The notes below the pieces were generated by a model. The model was given only the letters and a program-made list of their open reading frames with translations. It made no database searches and was not told the DNA's origin. 24,084 nucleotides of DNA, taken from the IMG/VR virus record IMGVR_UViG_3300024265_000201, positions 1 through 24,084 of that record; one strand, given 5' to 3'. The position numbers and the translations under genes were made by a program. The number at the start of each line of letters is the position of its first letter. Position 1 is the first letter of the stretch. Below are positions 1 through 6,785 of the stretch, piece by piece. The stretch is from a virus.

Positions 1-820
1 TATCAAACTTATTAAGAAAACTATTAAGTTTTAGTAGCTTACGTACTATACGAACTTGACCTGCCTTCTTATTACCTTGTAATGCAAGAGTAGCAAGGCC
101 TAAGCCATTAGACATATCACTGCCTATATAAGGTCTTACTTGTTTATATGAGTTCACATTGATATGTATGTTCTGTGTTTCAATCTTCTTTAGGTTATTA
201 TTATACATCTCATCTAGACGGTCTGCATCGACACACATTCCATTGTTTTGCCAATCTAGTGCTTCACGTAATGAAAGCATATCTAGCTTATAACTAAATG
301 AATCTTTAGCAGACTTAACTGCATTGTATAATTCTAAAAGATGGTATACATCAAGTGAACCATATACTAATTGTTTGGGTGGTATTACAGGTACATTCCA
401 CTTAGCTTTCTGCATTATTTTCTTATCAATACCTAGTCTAGCATATGGATCATAACCTAAAGTCTGACGTAATAATTTATCTAATGTATAAGTATCACGT
501 GAAGGCCAAGCAATACGAGCTAACAGAAGTGTATCCTCAAACATATGAGGAATGAATCTGCTACCTGTCTGGCGTTGGATTGTTGAGATGTCATAGCTTG
601 CGTTTTGCATAATTAAAGATGTGTCCTTTAACTGTGCTAGGTATGACATGAGAATGATAGGCTGAGGATTCTTAACCATAAGTACCTCATCCCAATGTGA
701 CTGGTAGAACTGAGCAAGGCATATCTTTCCATACTTGCCTTGTGTCTCAGTATCAAATGCTAGTGGTTGTCCTGTTTTTATACTGGGCAGTAACTCATCC
801 AGTTCAATATATTTGTACAT
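1..820 (-). CDS. DNA polymerase I family (family A), N-terminal part, cut by window edge
   Basis: The first 273 residues of a phage family A DNA polymerase; the gene continues past the left edge, so the polymerase palm is not seen. The visible part is a DEDDy-type 3'-5' proofreading exonuclease: motif I is D23-T-E25 in AFDTET, motif II is N73 and D77 in QNASYD, a further acidic residue is D96 in FEDTLLLAR, and motif III is Y153-x3-D157 in YGSLD. Residues 183-225 (EALDWQNNGMCVDADRL, then INVNSYKQ) match the linker into the polymerase domain of PolA proteins. The ATG at 818-820 has GGAAG about 7 bases upstream and overlaps the preceding gene's stop in TAATG. It is the last gene seen in the leftward replication operon. 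The family is firm; activity cannot be judged from the part shown. Confidence 0.9.
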   Translation of the reverse strand, partial: MYKYIELDELLPSIKTGQPLAFDTETQGKYGKICLAQFYQSHWDEVLMVKNPQPIILMSYLAQLKDTSLIMQNASYDISTIQRQTGSRFIPHMFEDTLLLARIAWPSRDTYTLDKLLRQTLGYDPYARLGIDKKIMQKAKWNVPVIPPKQLVYGSLDVYHLLELYNAVKSAKDSFSYKLDMLSLREALDWQNNGMCVDADRLDEMYNNNLKKIETQNIHINVNSYKQVRPYIGSDMSNGLGLATLALQGNKKAGQVRIVRKLLKLNSFLNKFD

Positions 821-963
821 TAATGTCTTCCAATATACTCCATAATAGCATCATGTATATCAGGATTGCCTGTAAATAAAATCAAAACCCAAAAAGCAAT
901 CCATAGTGCAGATTTTAAATTAACTTCTTTAGTAGAATTATCAAAATAACGTTTATATTTCAT
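820..963 (-). CDS. 47-aa small membrane protein, unknown function
   Basis: A micro-gene between the ssDNA-binding protein and the polymerase. The predicted protein has a charged N-terminus (MKYKRYFDNSTKE), one hydrophobic stretch at about residues 19-32 (ALWIAFWVLILF) that could be a single membrane span, and a short polar tail. AAGGA lies about 8 bases before the ATG. Its start overlaps the upstream stop by 4 bases (ATGA) and its stop shares one base with the polymerase start (TAATG), so it sits in a tightly coupled translational chain. That packing is the main reason to believe it is real. No family recognised; a membrane role is inference from hydrophobicity only. Confidence 0.65.
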   Translation of the reverse strand: MKYKRYFDNSTKEVNLKSALWIAFWVLILFTGNPDIHDAIMEYIGRH

Positions 964-1076
964 TTAATATTCCTTAAGTGATACTTAGCATAAGCTATTA
1001 CTTTATAGCTAGTTTTAGTAACTATTAACTTAATGAGTTGTTCTTTTGACATCGTTTTGAGTCTTTGTAAATTCAT
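960..1076 (-). CDS. 38-aa small basic protein, unknown function
   Basis: A lysine-rich micro-protein (begins MNLQRLKTMSKEQLIKL) with helical character and no recognised domain. AAGGAG is placed 7 bases before the ATG, one of the best ribosome binding sites in this operon. The stop overlaps the next start in ATGA. It lies just downstream of the hairpin that follows the ssDNA-binding protein gene, so its expression may depend on read-through of that structure. Function unknown. Confidence 0.65.
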   Translation of the reverse strand: MNLQRLKTMSKEQLIKLIVTKTSYKVIAYAKYHLRNIK

Positions 1077-1094
1077 AATAATACTCCTTAAAAT

Positions 1095-1123
1095 CACTAC
1101 CACCCTCCGATAGGATGGTAGTG
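1095..1123 (-). terminator. Hairpin downstream of the ssDNA-binding protein gene
   Basis: CACTACCA pairs with TGGTAGTG, an inner CCT pairs with AGG across one mismatch, and the loop is 5 bases. Read on the minus strand it follows the stop by 13 bases and is followed only by GATTTTAAGG, a weak U tract. It may be a partial terminator, an RNA-processing site or a 3' stabiliser. The RBS of the next gene starts right after it. Confidence 0.5.
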
Positions 1124-1136
1124 ACAATGATTACTG

Positions 1137-1754
1137 TTATAACCGAGGACGTTCGCTTTCTTCGTTACTGTCAATAGCACCAGGTACACCTTCAACACCT
1201 TCGAATCCATCTTCTTCTTCAATAGTATCGAAGTTAGCACCACCAGTCCATTCAACGAACTTGCTTAATTGTATAGCATTGAGGTAGAAAGTAACACCAC
1301 ACGTTGCTTTATTGATGTTATAAATTGCCATAACACCATTGACACGACCACGTGAACCGTTACCAACCTTCTTACCTTGCAGAGATACTTCATTGCCTTT
1401 AGAATTAAAAACCTTGACAACCTTTGGATCACCGCTCTGGAAGGTAGTACCTGTCTTAAAGCGTACGACAGTATTACCTGTCTCTTTATAAACAGTCTCA
1501 CCTGCTTCTTTACTTGCTTCTTCATCCTTCACAGTGTGAGGATAAATACCAAGAGACTTAGCAGCCTTTGCACCTTTGGGTTTGTTCTCTTCCCAATAAG
1601 TATTGACCATATCCTTAAAGGATTCAGCCTGTTCAGGAGAGAGAACAACATCAGCTTGATACTTAGGTACACCTTGAAGATCAGGTTTACCATCGCCATC
1701 AATATGAACCCATTCTAATTCACCGACTGGTGAATCAATTACTATATTAGACAT
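1137..1754 (-). CDS. Single-stranded DNA-binding protein, T7 gp2.5-like
   Basis: 205 residues when started at the ATG at 1754, which has AAGGAA about 9 bases upstream; a TTG six codons earlier lacks a site and is rejected. It probably coats ssDNA at the fork and interacts with the polymerase and primase-helicase. The pattern matches T7 gp2.5: an OB-fold core with GVPKYQADVVLSPEQAESF, a variable insert, a VVKVFNSKGNEV strand, a glycine-rich KVGNGSRGRV turn, a NINKATCGVTFYLNAIQLSKFVEW strand pair, then an acidic tail (DTIEEEDGFEG). The tail ends in RPRL rather than the terminal aromatic known in T7 gp2.5. The gene has its own strong promoter with a hairpin at the predicted mRNA 5' end. Family call is by pattern only; other phage OB-fold ssDNA-binding families are possible. 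Confidence 0.8.
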   Translation of the reverse strand: MSNIVIDSPVGELEWVHIDGDGKPDLQGVPKYQADVVLSPEQAESFKDMVNTYWEENKPKGAKAAKSLGIYPHTVKDEEASKEAGETVYKETGNTVVRFKTGTTFQSGDPKVVKVFNSKGNEVSLQGKKVGNGSRGRVNGVMAIYNINKATCGVTFYLNAIQLSKFVEWTGGANFDTIEEEDGFEGVEGVPGAIDSNEESERPRL

Positions 1755-1810
1755 AATTTCAGTTCCTTTCAAAGTTAAAATGTGAGATTCCTTTCAGTTT
1801 CTCTCGAGGT

Positions 1811-1828
1811 ATACGACTTTCGTCATAT
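1811..1828 (-). promoter_or_regulatory. 5'-terminal mRNA hairpin with GAAA tetraloop
   Basis: On the minus strand ATATGAC-GAAA-GTCGTAT forms a 7-bp stem (one G-U pair) closed by a GNRA-type loop. The predicted transcription start from the promoter at 1836-1864 is near 1829, so the stem would be the very 5' end of the ssDNA-binding protein mRNA. Such structures are known to protect mRNAs from 5'-dependent decay; that role here is inference. Confidence 0.5.
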
Positions 1829-1835
1829 TCTATAT

Positions 1836-1864
1836 ATTATACACCATTTGAATCCATTTGTAAA
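1836..1864 (-). promoter_or_regulatory. Sigma70-type promoter for the ssDNA-binding protein gene
   Basis: Minus strand: -35 TTTACA (1859-1864), spacer of exactly 17, -10 TATAAT (1836-1841). It lies between the 60-aa gene and the ssDNA-binding protein gene and gives a leader of about 75 bases. Confidence 0.75.
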
Positions 1865-1890
1865 CCCTTTTATTTCTCTGTCAGTATAAG

Positions 1891-2073
1891 CTATGGATCA
1901 CCTATCTTAAATCGTAGTGTATCATATGTATTATAAGTACGTGGTGGTGGAATAACTTGAGTTGGGATTTTAATGACTTTACCATCCCACTCACGTTCTG
2001 CTAATGGAATATATTCAGTAGTAGTTTGTTCTTTATCAACCCATACACGATTAAATAAATGGTGACTATTCAT
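1891..2073 (-). CDS. 60-aa protein, unknown function
   Basis: A small protein between the primase-helicase and ssDNA-binding protein genes. GGAGATAGAAG precedes the ATG at 2073, and the start overlaps the helicase stop by 8 bases, which supports coupled translation. The sequence is polar with a proline run (IPPPRTYNTYDTLRF) and ends in GDP. No recognised motif or membrane segment. Its place inside the replication operon suggests a replication accessory role, but nothing in the sequence shows this. Confidence 0.7.
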   Translation of the reverse strand: MNSHHLFNRVWVDKEQTTTEYIPLAEREWDGKVIKIPTQVIPPPRTYNTYDTLRFKIGDP

Positions 2074-4330
2074 CTTCTATCTCCGATGGTACTAATGCCA
2101 ATCTATTCAGTCCAGGAATAAAGTATGCATACCCATGTCTGTGACCTGGCAGTGTAGTACGTTTAGATTCAAAACCCATGTCTCGCATTGCATGTCGTAT
2201 AGTAGAAGTTGCACGTGGATCTGGTTCAGACCCTTTAAGTTCTTCATACAGTTCAACTAAGTCTGATTCTAGGAGTTTGCTTTGATCTATCCTGTCATAT
2301 AAACTACGTGGACCATACTGATCACCTATAATTCTAAACTCACGCCAATTACGTATCTTAAGATAATAACAAAGACGCTTAGCAACTGGCATACTTTCTG
2401 CAATTAACCGTTCTTTATCTGCTGATGCTGGTGGTGACATATATGCTTTAGCATTTATGTTCTCGACTTCAGTTGATAAGTAATAACAAAAGTCACATGT
2501 CTCTTCAATTAATTTACGATGTACTACATCAAGACCACCTTCAGCATTTAACCAAGGTGCATCTAACATTACATTAGGTGTATTGAATAGTGCTACTCTT
2601 CTATCATCAGCATCTAACATTAAAGGATTACGATTAGCAGTCATAAGGAATGTAACTTTATGGCTATACGAACATACATCCTCTCGCATAACTCTAATTG
2701 CAATACGTGGTTTACCAGTATATAGTTTAAGCAAACCTAATGCTTCTTCTTTCATACTATAACTAGATAGCTGATCACCATATTCATCTAACTGTATAAA
2801 CAGTTTATCTAGTATCCAAGCGTTATTCTTTTCAAGAAACATTTTAGTAGTAGGTCGTTGAATTGATGGCTCACCAATAATCCTTTCTATTAAACTAACA
2901 AATGTATCTTTGCCACTGCCAGGAATACCTAAGAAATATAGTATCACTGGACTGTATTCAAATGTATCTAATTTCCTGCGTAAGAAACCTAATAGATAAT
3001 CTCTCATCATAGTATCAGGTACTAGAGATTCTAAGTATTGCATTGTAACACTTGGATACTTATAATACTTCTTATAATCTTCAGGTACTTTAAATGCTTT
3101 ATATGCTGGTGTTGATACAAATGCATTGAAGTATTCTTTAATGTCATCAGTATAGAATCCAAATAACTTCTCTGGTTCAGACCCTGCAAGTACGTTAGGT
3201 ACATTACCAGTAACATCAACAGGTTTCATACGTTCGTATGTAATAGAATTAAGATGATTTGTTAGTTGTGTCACTTGATTGAATGTCTGTACTGCTTCTT
3301 CAGCAAGATCTATTACATAATATATACGTCGTTTATAGTCATAGAATGTATTGACTACTGTGTTATGTCTAGTAAGAAATGACATAGAAGATACTTGCCA
3401 ATCTGGATCTTCCTGCCATATAGGTTTACCATCTTCACCAGTAGCATGGCACTCACACATAGGTTCAATGATAGTTCTATTAAGCCGTGATTGTGCCATT
3501 GGATCAGCGAATTGTTCATTCACTTCTCGCATTGCTTTACAATACAAGTCAACATCAATACTTGTATCAGCACCAAATATAGCACTAACCTTACTTAAAT
3601 ATTCACTACCACGACCATCTTCAATGTTCTCTGGTTTCACATAACCGTATTGTCTATACTCATCACAATCTCTAAAGTCATATGGTGTAATTAATTTGAA
3701 TAGTGCTTTACTTATGTAGCCAGTCTTTACAAACATTTCTACTTGTGGTGCTAAATTAAACTTATGATGAGATATTATTGTTGTCTTAGGTGCTGTATTT
3801 CTAACTTCTTTAGCTACTAATATAGACTTAAGTAATGCTATTACCTCAGATGGTGGTGGTTTAAGTGCAGTTAATTCAAATGATTCTTTAGTTTCATTAG
3901 CTATAGTTGGAAGGTATGTCATTCTATTAGCAGATAAAAAATCTATTGCTAAGTCATTAGATGTTATTTTAAAACTGTCATTTAATTCTTCTATGTATTC
4001 ATATACTATAGTACCACAATATTGAAGCTTTCCATCTTTATTCTTTTTACCTTTAGATATGAAATGAAAGTCATAGTCAGGGTCTAATGCTTTAAACATA
4101 TTGTATGTGAGTGTGTTATCACAATCAATAGCAATGATACCTGATTCCTTACCAGTAACAGCACCACCTAATAATGCAGGTCTATACTCTATATCTTTAA
4201 TAGCATGTGCTAGCCAGTCTTTACCAAATATAGGGATGGTCTTTTTACCATTAGGAAGTCTTTTTAGTTCACCACCTAATGATATAGTATGCCAACCCAG
4301 CTCAATAAAAGGAGCTGTGTCTTTAATCAT
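2066..4330 (-). CDS. Primase-helicase: AEP-like N-terminus with SF3 helicase domain
   Basis: 754 residues. The C-terminal half is a superfamily 3 (D5-like) helicase: Walker A GIPGSGKDT at 468-476, Walker B FIQLDE at 511-516, sensor/motif C KVTFLMTAN at 558-566 and an arginine pair in DDRR at 575-578. It should unwind DNA at the fork by ATP hydrolysis. The N-terminal 160 residues look like an archaeo-eukaryotic primase / Prim-Pol fold: AIDCDN (D69, D71) fits the metal-binding DxD and AIDFLSANR (D130) fits the third acidic motif. I do not find the usual S-x-H motif between them, so primase activity is uncertain. The C-terminal 100 residues (SLYDRIDQ, TSTIRHAMRDMGF) look like a winged-helix DNA-binding end. 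It starts directly at the end of the zinc-protein gene, with GAAGGTG upstream of ATG. Helicase call firm, primase call moderate. Confidence 0.85.
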   Translation of the reverse strand: MIKDTAPFIELGWHTISLGGELKRLPNGKKTIPIFGKDWLAHAIKDIEYRPALLGGAVTGKESGIIAIDCDNTLTYNMFKALDPDYDFHFISKGKKNKDGKLQYCGTIVYEYIEELNDSFKITSNDLAIDFLSANRMTYLPTIANETKESFELTALKPPPSEVIALLKSILVAKEVRNTAPKTTIISHHKFNLAPQVEMFVKTGYISKALFKLITPYDFRDCDEYRQYGYVKPENIEDGRGSEYLSKVSAIFGADTSIDVDLYCKAMREVNEQFADPMAQSRLNRTIIEPMCECHATGEDGKPIWQEDPDWQVSSMSFLTRHNTVVNTFYDYKRRIYYVIDLAEEAVQTFNQVTQLTNHLNSITYERMKPVDVTGNVPNVLAGSEPEKLFGFYTDDIKEYFNAFVSTPAYKAFKVPEDYKKYYKYPSVTMQYLESLVPDTMMRDYLLGFLRRKLDTFEYSPVILYFLGIPGSGKDTFVSLIERIIGEPSIQRPTTKMFLEKNNAWILDKLFIQLDEYGDQLSSYSMKEEALGLLKLYTGKPRIAIRVMREDVCSYSHKVTFLMTANRNPLMLDADDRRVALFNTPNVMLDAPWLNAEGGLDVVHRKLIEETCDFCYYLSTEVENINAKAYMSPPASADKERLIAESMPVAKRLCYYLKIRNWREFRIIGDQYGPRSLYDRIDQSKLLESDLVELYEELKGSEPDPRATSTIRHAMRDMGFESKRTTLPGHRHGYAYFIPGLNRLALVPSEIEDE

Positions 4331-4726
4331 TCAGAAATCACCTTCAATTGTTGTCATTCTTATTTCATATGTGCTAAGTATATCTAATACTCGCTTAGCT
4401 TCTTTTACACTACGTATACTTGCTGTGTGATAATTCCAACCTAATTTAGTGCTTAGTTCTTTATACAATTGAGATCTTTTAATTGTACCACTTTGCCATA
4501 TAGGATCTAAAGTGTCATGCACTTGTACTCTCATGTGTTTTACTTTTGAACCAACAATACTGCCTAAAGGATTTGTGGTATTAGGATGGCATCCAACAAA
4601 AGCAGTACAATAAGTACATCGCCAAAAGGGTTTGGTTGCTAAATCTTTACGATGTGGATAAACAATTTTACCTGTAGTAAAATATGCATGAACTTCTTTA
4701 CCACAGACATGACACAATATTTTCAT
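4331..4726 (-). CDS. DUF3268-type zinc-binding phage protein
   Basis: 131 residues. The N-terminal half has the DUF3268 pattern: a CxxC pair (C5, C8), a linker with a conserved tyrosine, a WRCTYC pair (C37, C40), then FVGCHPNT (C46, H47) followed by NPLGSIVGSKVKHMR and HDTLDPIWQSG. The C-terminal half (YKELSTKLGWNYHTASIRSVKEAKRV) matches the helical end of that family, where a short H/C-containing segment often follows. The cysteine/histidine set should bind zinc. Its biochemical role is not known; the family is common beside phage replication genes. The start overlaps the upstream stop by 4 bases (ATGA), and the gene abuts the primase-helicase start, so the three genes form one coupled unit. 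Confidence 0.75.
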   Translation of the reverse strand: MKILCHVCGKEVHAYFTTGKIVYPHRKDLATKPFWRCTYCTAFVGCHPNTTNPLGSIVGSKVKHMRVQVHDTLDPIWQSGTIKRSQLYKELSTKLGWNYHTASIRSVKEAKRVLDILSTYEIRMTTIEGDF

Positions 4727-5028
4727 TGCTCAGTCTCCCAATATCCATATGGAAACTGTCCTACATAGCATACATTATCTGGTTGATATTCAGGTAACCA
4801 ATGAGGAAACATAGAATTCTTAATAGTATCGTGTAATACAAAATCATCTTCAAGTAATGCTTCTTCCATCTCTTTATGCCAATTAACTAACTTAATAACT
4901 GCAACATTTGAGAGGTCAGGTACAAGAATCTTGACTGCTGTATTTAGCGGTACACCAAGGTCTACACGGTACTTAATTAAAAGTATGTCTGCCTCTAGAA
5001 TTAATTTCCGTTTAGCACTTGTTCTCAT
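4723..5028 (-). CDS. 101-aa protein, first gene of the replication operon; unknown
   Basis: The first gene after the minus-strand promoter at 5076-5104, with GAGGAACTA directly before the ATG. Residues 1-45 are basic and helical (RTSAKRKLILEADILLIKYR) and a segment about residues 26-50 (VPLNTAVKILVPDLSNVAVIKLVNW) could form a helix-turn-helix; the second half is acidic and aromatic (GQFPYGYWETEQ at the end). A DNA-binding or regulatory role is possible but not shown. I do not recognise the family. Confidence 0.75.
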   Translation of the reverse strand: MRTSAKRKLILEADILLIKYRVDLGVPLNTAVKILVPDLSNVAVIKLVNWHKEMEEALLEDDFVLHDTIKNSMFPHWLPEYQPDNVCYVGQFPYGYWETEQ

Positions 5029-5075
5029 TAGTTCCTCGTCAGTAAGTGATATGAATAGAGTGAATTTACATTGTT

Positions 5076-5104
5076 ATTATATCACATGACCAAAGCTTTG
5101 CACA
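5076..5104 (-). promoter_or_regulatory. Promoter of the leftward replication operon
   Basis: Minus strand: -35 TGTGCA (5099-5104), 17-base spacer, TGA-extended -10 TATAAT (5076-5081). A perfect 10-bp palindrome CAAAGCTTTG (5091-5100) overlaps the spacer and -35 and could be an operator. Confidence 0.65.
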
Positions 5105-5135
5105 ATATTAAAAACCTATTGAAATCAAAATAGCT

Positions 5136-5150
5136 ATATGCAATGCATAT
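5136..5150. repeat. Palindrome between divergent promoters
   Basis: ATATGCA-A-TGCATAT is a perfect 7+1+7 inverted repeat. It sits between the leftward promoter (5076-5104) and the rightward promoter (5197-5225), where a shared regulator site would be expected. No protein can be assigned. Confidence 0.45.
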
Positions 5151-5179
5151 TGAACTATTAGTATGAAATTAATTGCTCT

Positions 5180-5225
5180 CTATTTCAAAATAAAGGTGTA
5201 CATTTAATTCTACTTGTGTTATAAT
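5180..5225 (+). promoter_or_regulatory. Rightward promoter with conserved upstream element
   Basis: -35 TGTACA (5197-5202), 17-base spacer, TGT-extended -10 TATAAT (5220-5225). A 13-base element CTATTTCAAAATA (5180-5192) lies 4 bases before the -35. The identical element stands at the same distance from the promoter at 5894-5922, which argues that it is a functional UP-like or activator element. Confidence 0.7.
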
Positions 5226-5255
5226 AGTTATTGGAATAGGAAAAGGAGAAAAAGT

Positions 5256-5543
5256 ATGTCAGATATATTTGCACCACTGTTTGAGGTGGCAAGCAAACTA
5301 ATAATGAAAGATGAAGTACCTTTCCACTTTGATGTTGGTACTTTTATTAACAATCAAGGAAATAGATGTCATCTTGTTTCTTGGTGGATTAGTAAAGAGA
5401 CTCAATCTATTGAGGAAGATAGTCTTGCTAGATTTGATGTAATTCAAGACATTATTACACATACAATGTACACTGATGACATTAATGAAGACATGTTGAA
5501 TGACTGGGTAGTAGAACTAACTGAGGTATTAGAACTTGGTTAA
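5256..5543 (+). CDS. 95-aa acidic protein, unknown function
   Basis: First gene of the rightward early-type block. The ATG at 5256 follows AAAGGAG with ideal spacing; an upstream in-frame start 14 codons earlier would fall at the promoter's own -10 and is rejected. The protein is acidic in its second half (DDINEDMLNDWVVELTEVLELG), with a central IDE-like aromatic patch (HLVSWWISKETQ). No family recognised. Position straight behind a strong promoter fits an early-expressed accessory or host-interaction protein (inference). Confidence 0.7.
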   Translation: MSDIFAPLFEVASKLIMKDEVPFHFDVGTFINNQGNRCHLVSWWISKETQSIEEDSLARFDVIQDIITHTMYTDDINEDMLNDWVVELTEVLELG

Positions 5544-5631
5544 AATACTAAAGTTCATAGAGATTATACTTGGTTTATGCCTTATCATTGGTGTAAGCTG
5601 GGTACATGGTTACTTAACTGGATTAACATGA
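5536..5631 (+). CDS. Possible 31-aa membrane peptide with TTG start
   Basis: A short frame starting at a TTG that overlaps the previous gene's end by 8 bases and is preceded by GAGGT at suitable distance. The peptide is a single hydrophobic helix (KFIEIILGLCLIIGVSWVHG) with a lysine near the N-terminus, as in small single-span membrane proteins. The next gene begins 9 bases after the stop. Weak points: non-ATG start and tiny size. Function unknown. Confidence 0.4.
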   Translation: MVKILKFIEIILGLCLIIGVSWVHGYLTGLT

Positions 5632-5640
5632 GGATAAGAG

Positions 5641-5859
5641 ATGACTTGTCGACATGGTGTAAACCATAAACATTGCAGAGCATGCCGCAAACAAGCAGGA
5701 GAATTTGTTGCTAAGCTAGAGGCACTAGCAAAAATGGGTATACAATCTGCTGCTACATTATTAAGTGATATCGATACAGGTGTGCATATTGAAGATCTCA
5801 AAGCACGATTAGATGCAGTTGCTGATGAATATGAGGAGGTGAACCTAATAAAAGAGTAA
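5641..5859 (+). CDS. 72-aa protein with N-terminal Cys/His cluster
   Basis: Starts at an ATG preceded by GAGGATAAGAG. The first 15 residues hold a dense metal-ligand cluster (C3, H5, H9/H11, C12, C15 in MTCRHGVNHKHCRAC) followed by a long helical, partly acidic region that could coil. A small zinc-binding protein is likely; function unknown. The promoter of the next gene begins 18 bases after its stop. Confidence 0.65.
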   Translation: MTCRHGVNHKHCRACRKQAGEFVAKLEALAKMGIQSAATLLSDIDTGVHIEDLKARLDAVADEYEEVNLIKE

Positions 5860-5876
5860 GTATTCTTTAGTACTTT

Positions 5877-5922
5877 CTATTTCAAAATATTTGTGTACTT
5901 TTGAATTAAAATGTGTTATAAT
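5877..5922 (+). promoter_or_regulatory. Promoter of paralogue A, same module as 5180-5225
   Basis: CTATTTCAAAATA (5877-5889), 4 bases, -35 TGTACT (5894-5899), 17-base spacer, TGT-extended -10 TATAAT (5917-5922). Element order and spacing are identical to the promoter about 700 bases upstream. Confidence 0.75.
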
Positions 5923-5928
5923 ATGATT

Positions 5929-5943
5929 CTCACCTAGAGTGAG
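5929..5943 (+). promoter_or_regulatory. 5'-terminal hairpin of paralogue A mRNA
   Basis: CTCAC-CTAGA-GTGAG forms a 5-bp stem that begins 7 bases after the -10, at the predicted transcription start. It parallels the hairpin at the start of the ssDNA-binding protein mRNA. Confidence 0.4.
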
Positions 5944-5966
5944 TAATTTCAAACGAGGTAATACTA

Positions 5967-6506
5967 ATGACTATTAAGAAAGCTTTTATCGAATTGCATG
6001 CCGTACTGGTAGCAAACGAAGAAAAGAAAGTAAAGTCAGTTCTTCCTGAACTGATTGAGATCATGTCTGCCAAAGGTGCTGGTGGTGCTGCTTCTTCAAT
6101 GCATCGTGCTGAGGATGGTAGTGTGCTTTGCATTATGGATTACTACTTCAAGAAGTGGTTGCCTGTTGATCTTGTTGAGTTTGGTGCCAAAGCTAACAGT
6201 GCTTCTGGTCTGAATACAATGTGCAAGCTTGGCACATCTTTATGGACTAAGCAACAACGTGAGTTCAAGAAAGGTAAAGAGAACCTCTTGGAAGATGTTG
6301 CTGCTGGTGATGTACTGCCTACTGAGATTCAAGGTAAGCTTGATGAGTTGGAAGAAGCACGTGGGTTTATCGCTGATTATCCAATTCCTGAACTCGCATT
6401 CGCAAGCATTGAAGATTATACTGCTGCAGATCAGGATGAGTTAGCACAAGTGCATGCTGACTATTACCAAGCAATTGTTGATGCTGAAGCTGCTGAAGCT
6501 GCATAA
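5967..6506 (+). CDS. Paralogue A of a two-copy phage protein family, unknown function
   Basis: 179 residues, ATG preceded by GAGGTAATACTA. The protein is clearly related to the product of 10589-11050: both begin with a TIKK helix and a VLVANEEKKVKSVL-like segment, both have a Y-Y-x-K-x-W centre, and residues 77-101 match the other copy at 19 of 25 positions, including WTKQQREFK. Paralogue A differs in having a glycine/alanine-rich insert (KGAGGAA) and a long acidic, alanine-rich C-terminal tail (about residues 140-179). It looks helical, soluble and abundant: own strong promoter, good RBS, own terminator. A nucleic-acid or host-protein partner is possible. I do not recognise a named family. 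Confidence 0.8.
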   Translation: MTIKKAFIELHAVLVANEEKKVKSVLPELIEIMSAKGAGGAASSMHRAEDGSVLCIMDYYFKKWLPVDLVEFGAKANSASGLNTMCKLGTSLWTKQQREFKKGKENLLEDVAAGDVLPTEIQGKLDELEEARGFIADYPIPELAFASIEDYTAADQDELAQVHADYYQAIVDAEAAEAA

Positions 6507-6525
6507 GTTTCTCGCCACCGAGATT

Positions 6526-6550
6526 AGCCCCTTAATTGGGGCTTTTCTTT
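6526..6550 (+). terminator. Rho-independent terminator after paralogue A
   Basis: AGCCCC-TTAATT-GGGGCT followed by TTTCTTTCTT: a 6-bp GC-rich stem and a T-rich tail, 20 bases after the stop. It isolates paralogue A from the dUTPase pair, which must rely on read-through or an unseen promoter. Confidence 0.8.
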
Positions 6551-6564
6551 CTTAGGAGTAAGTT

Positions 6565-6783
6565 ATGAAACTTATTGAATCACCTCTTGATGTTGCTGCA
6601 TTGCCATTAAGAGTTGTTACGTTTAGATGGGATACTGGTGAAGGTGAGATTTGGATTGAGATTACACCTACTGATACTGGTATTGAACTTTATTGTGATG
6701 GTGAAGGTTGTGCTGAACTTAATTATACTGATAATGAATGTATAAATGCAATGACAATTCAACCAGAACTTTCGGAGAGATAA
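6565..6783 (+). CDS. 72-aa acidic protein, unknown function
   Basis: ATG preceded by AGGAGTAAGTT. An acidic, beta-rich small protein (TFRWDTGEGEIWIEITPTDTGIELYCDGEG) with three cysteines and no known motif. It ends 2 bases before the dUTPase start, and the dUTPase RBS (GGAGAG) lies inside its last codons, so the two are probably co-translated. Function unknown. Confidence 0.7.
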   Translation: MKLIESPLDVAALPLRVVTFRWDTGEGEIWIEITPTDTGIELYCDGEGCAELNYTDNECINAMTIQPELSER

Positions 6784-6785
6784 TT

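Noticed and set aside
697-879. 60-codon plus-strand open frame over the polymerase start
   Set aside because: Antisense to a clearly coding polymerase exonuclease and two micro-genes; no RBS and no plausible protein.
5536-5631. 31-aa hydrophobic peptide as a holin
   Set aside because: Only one short hydrophobic helix and no endolysin next to it; left as a membrane peptide of unknown role.
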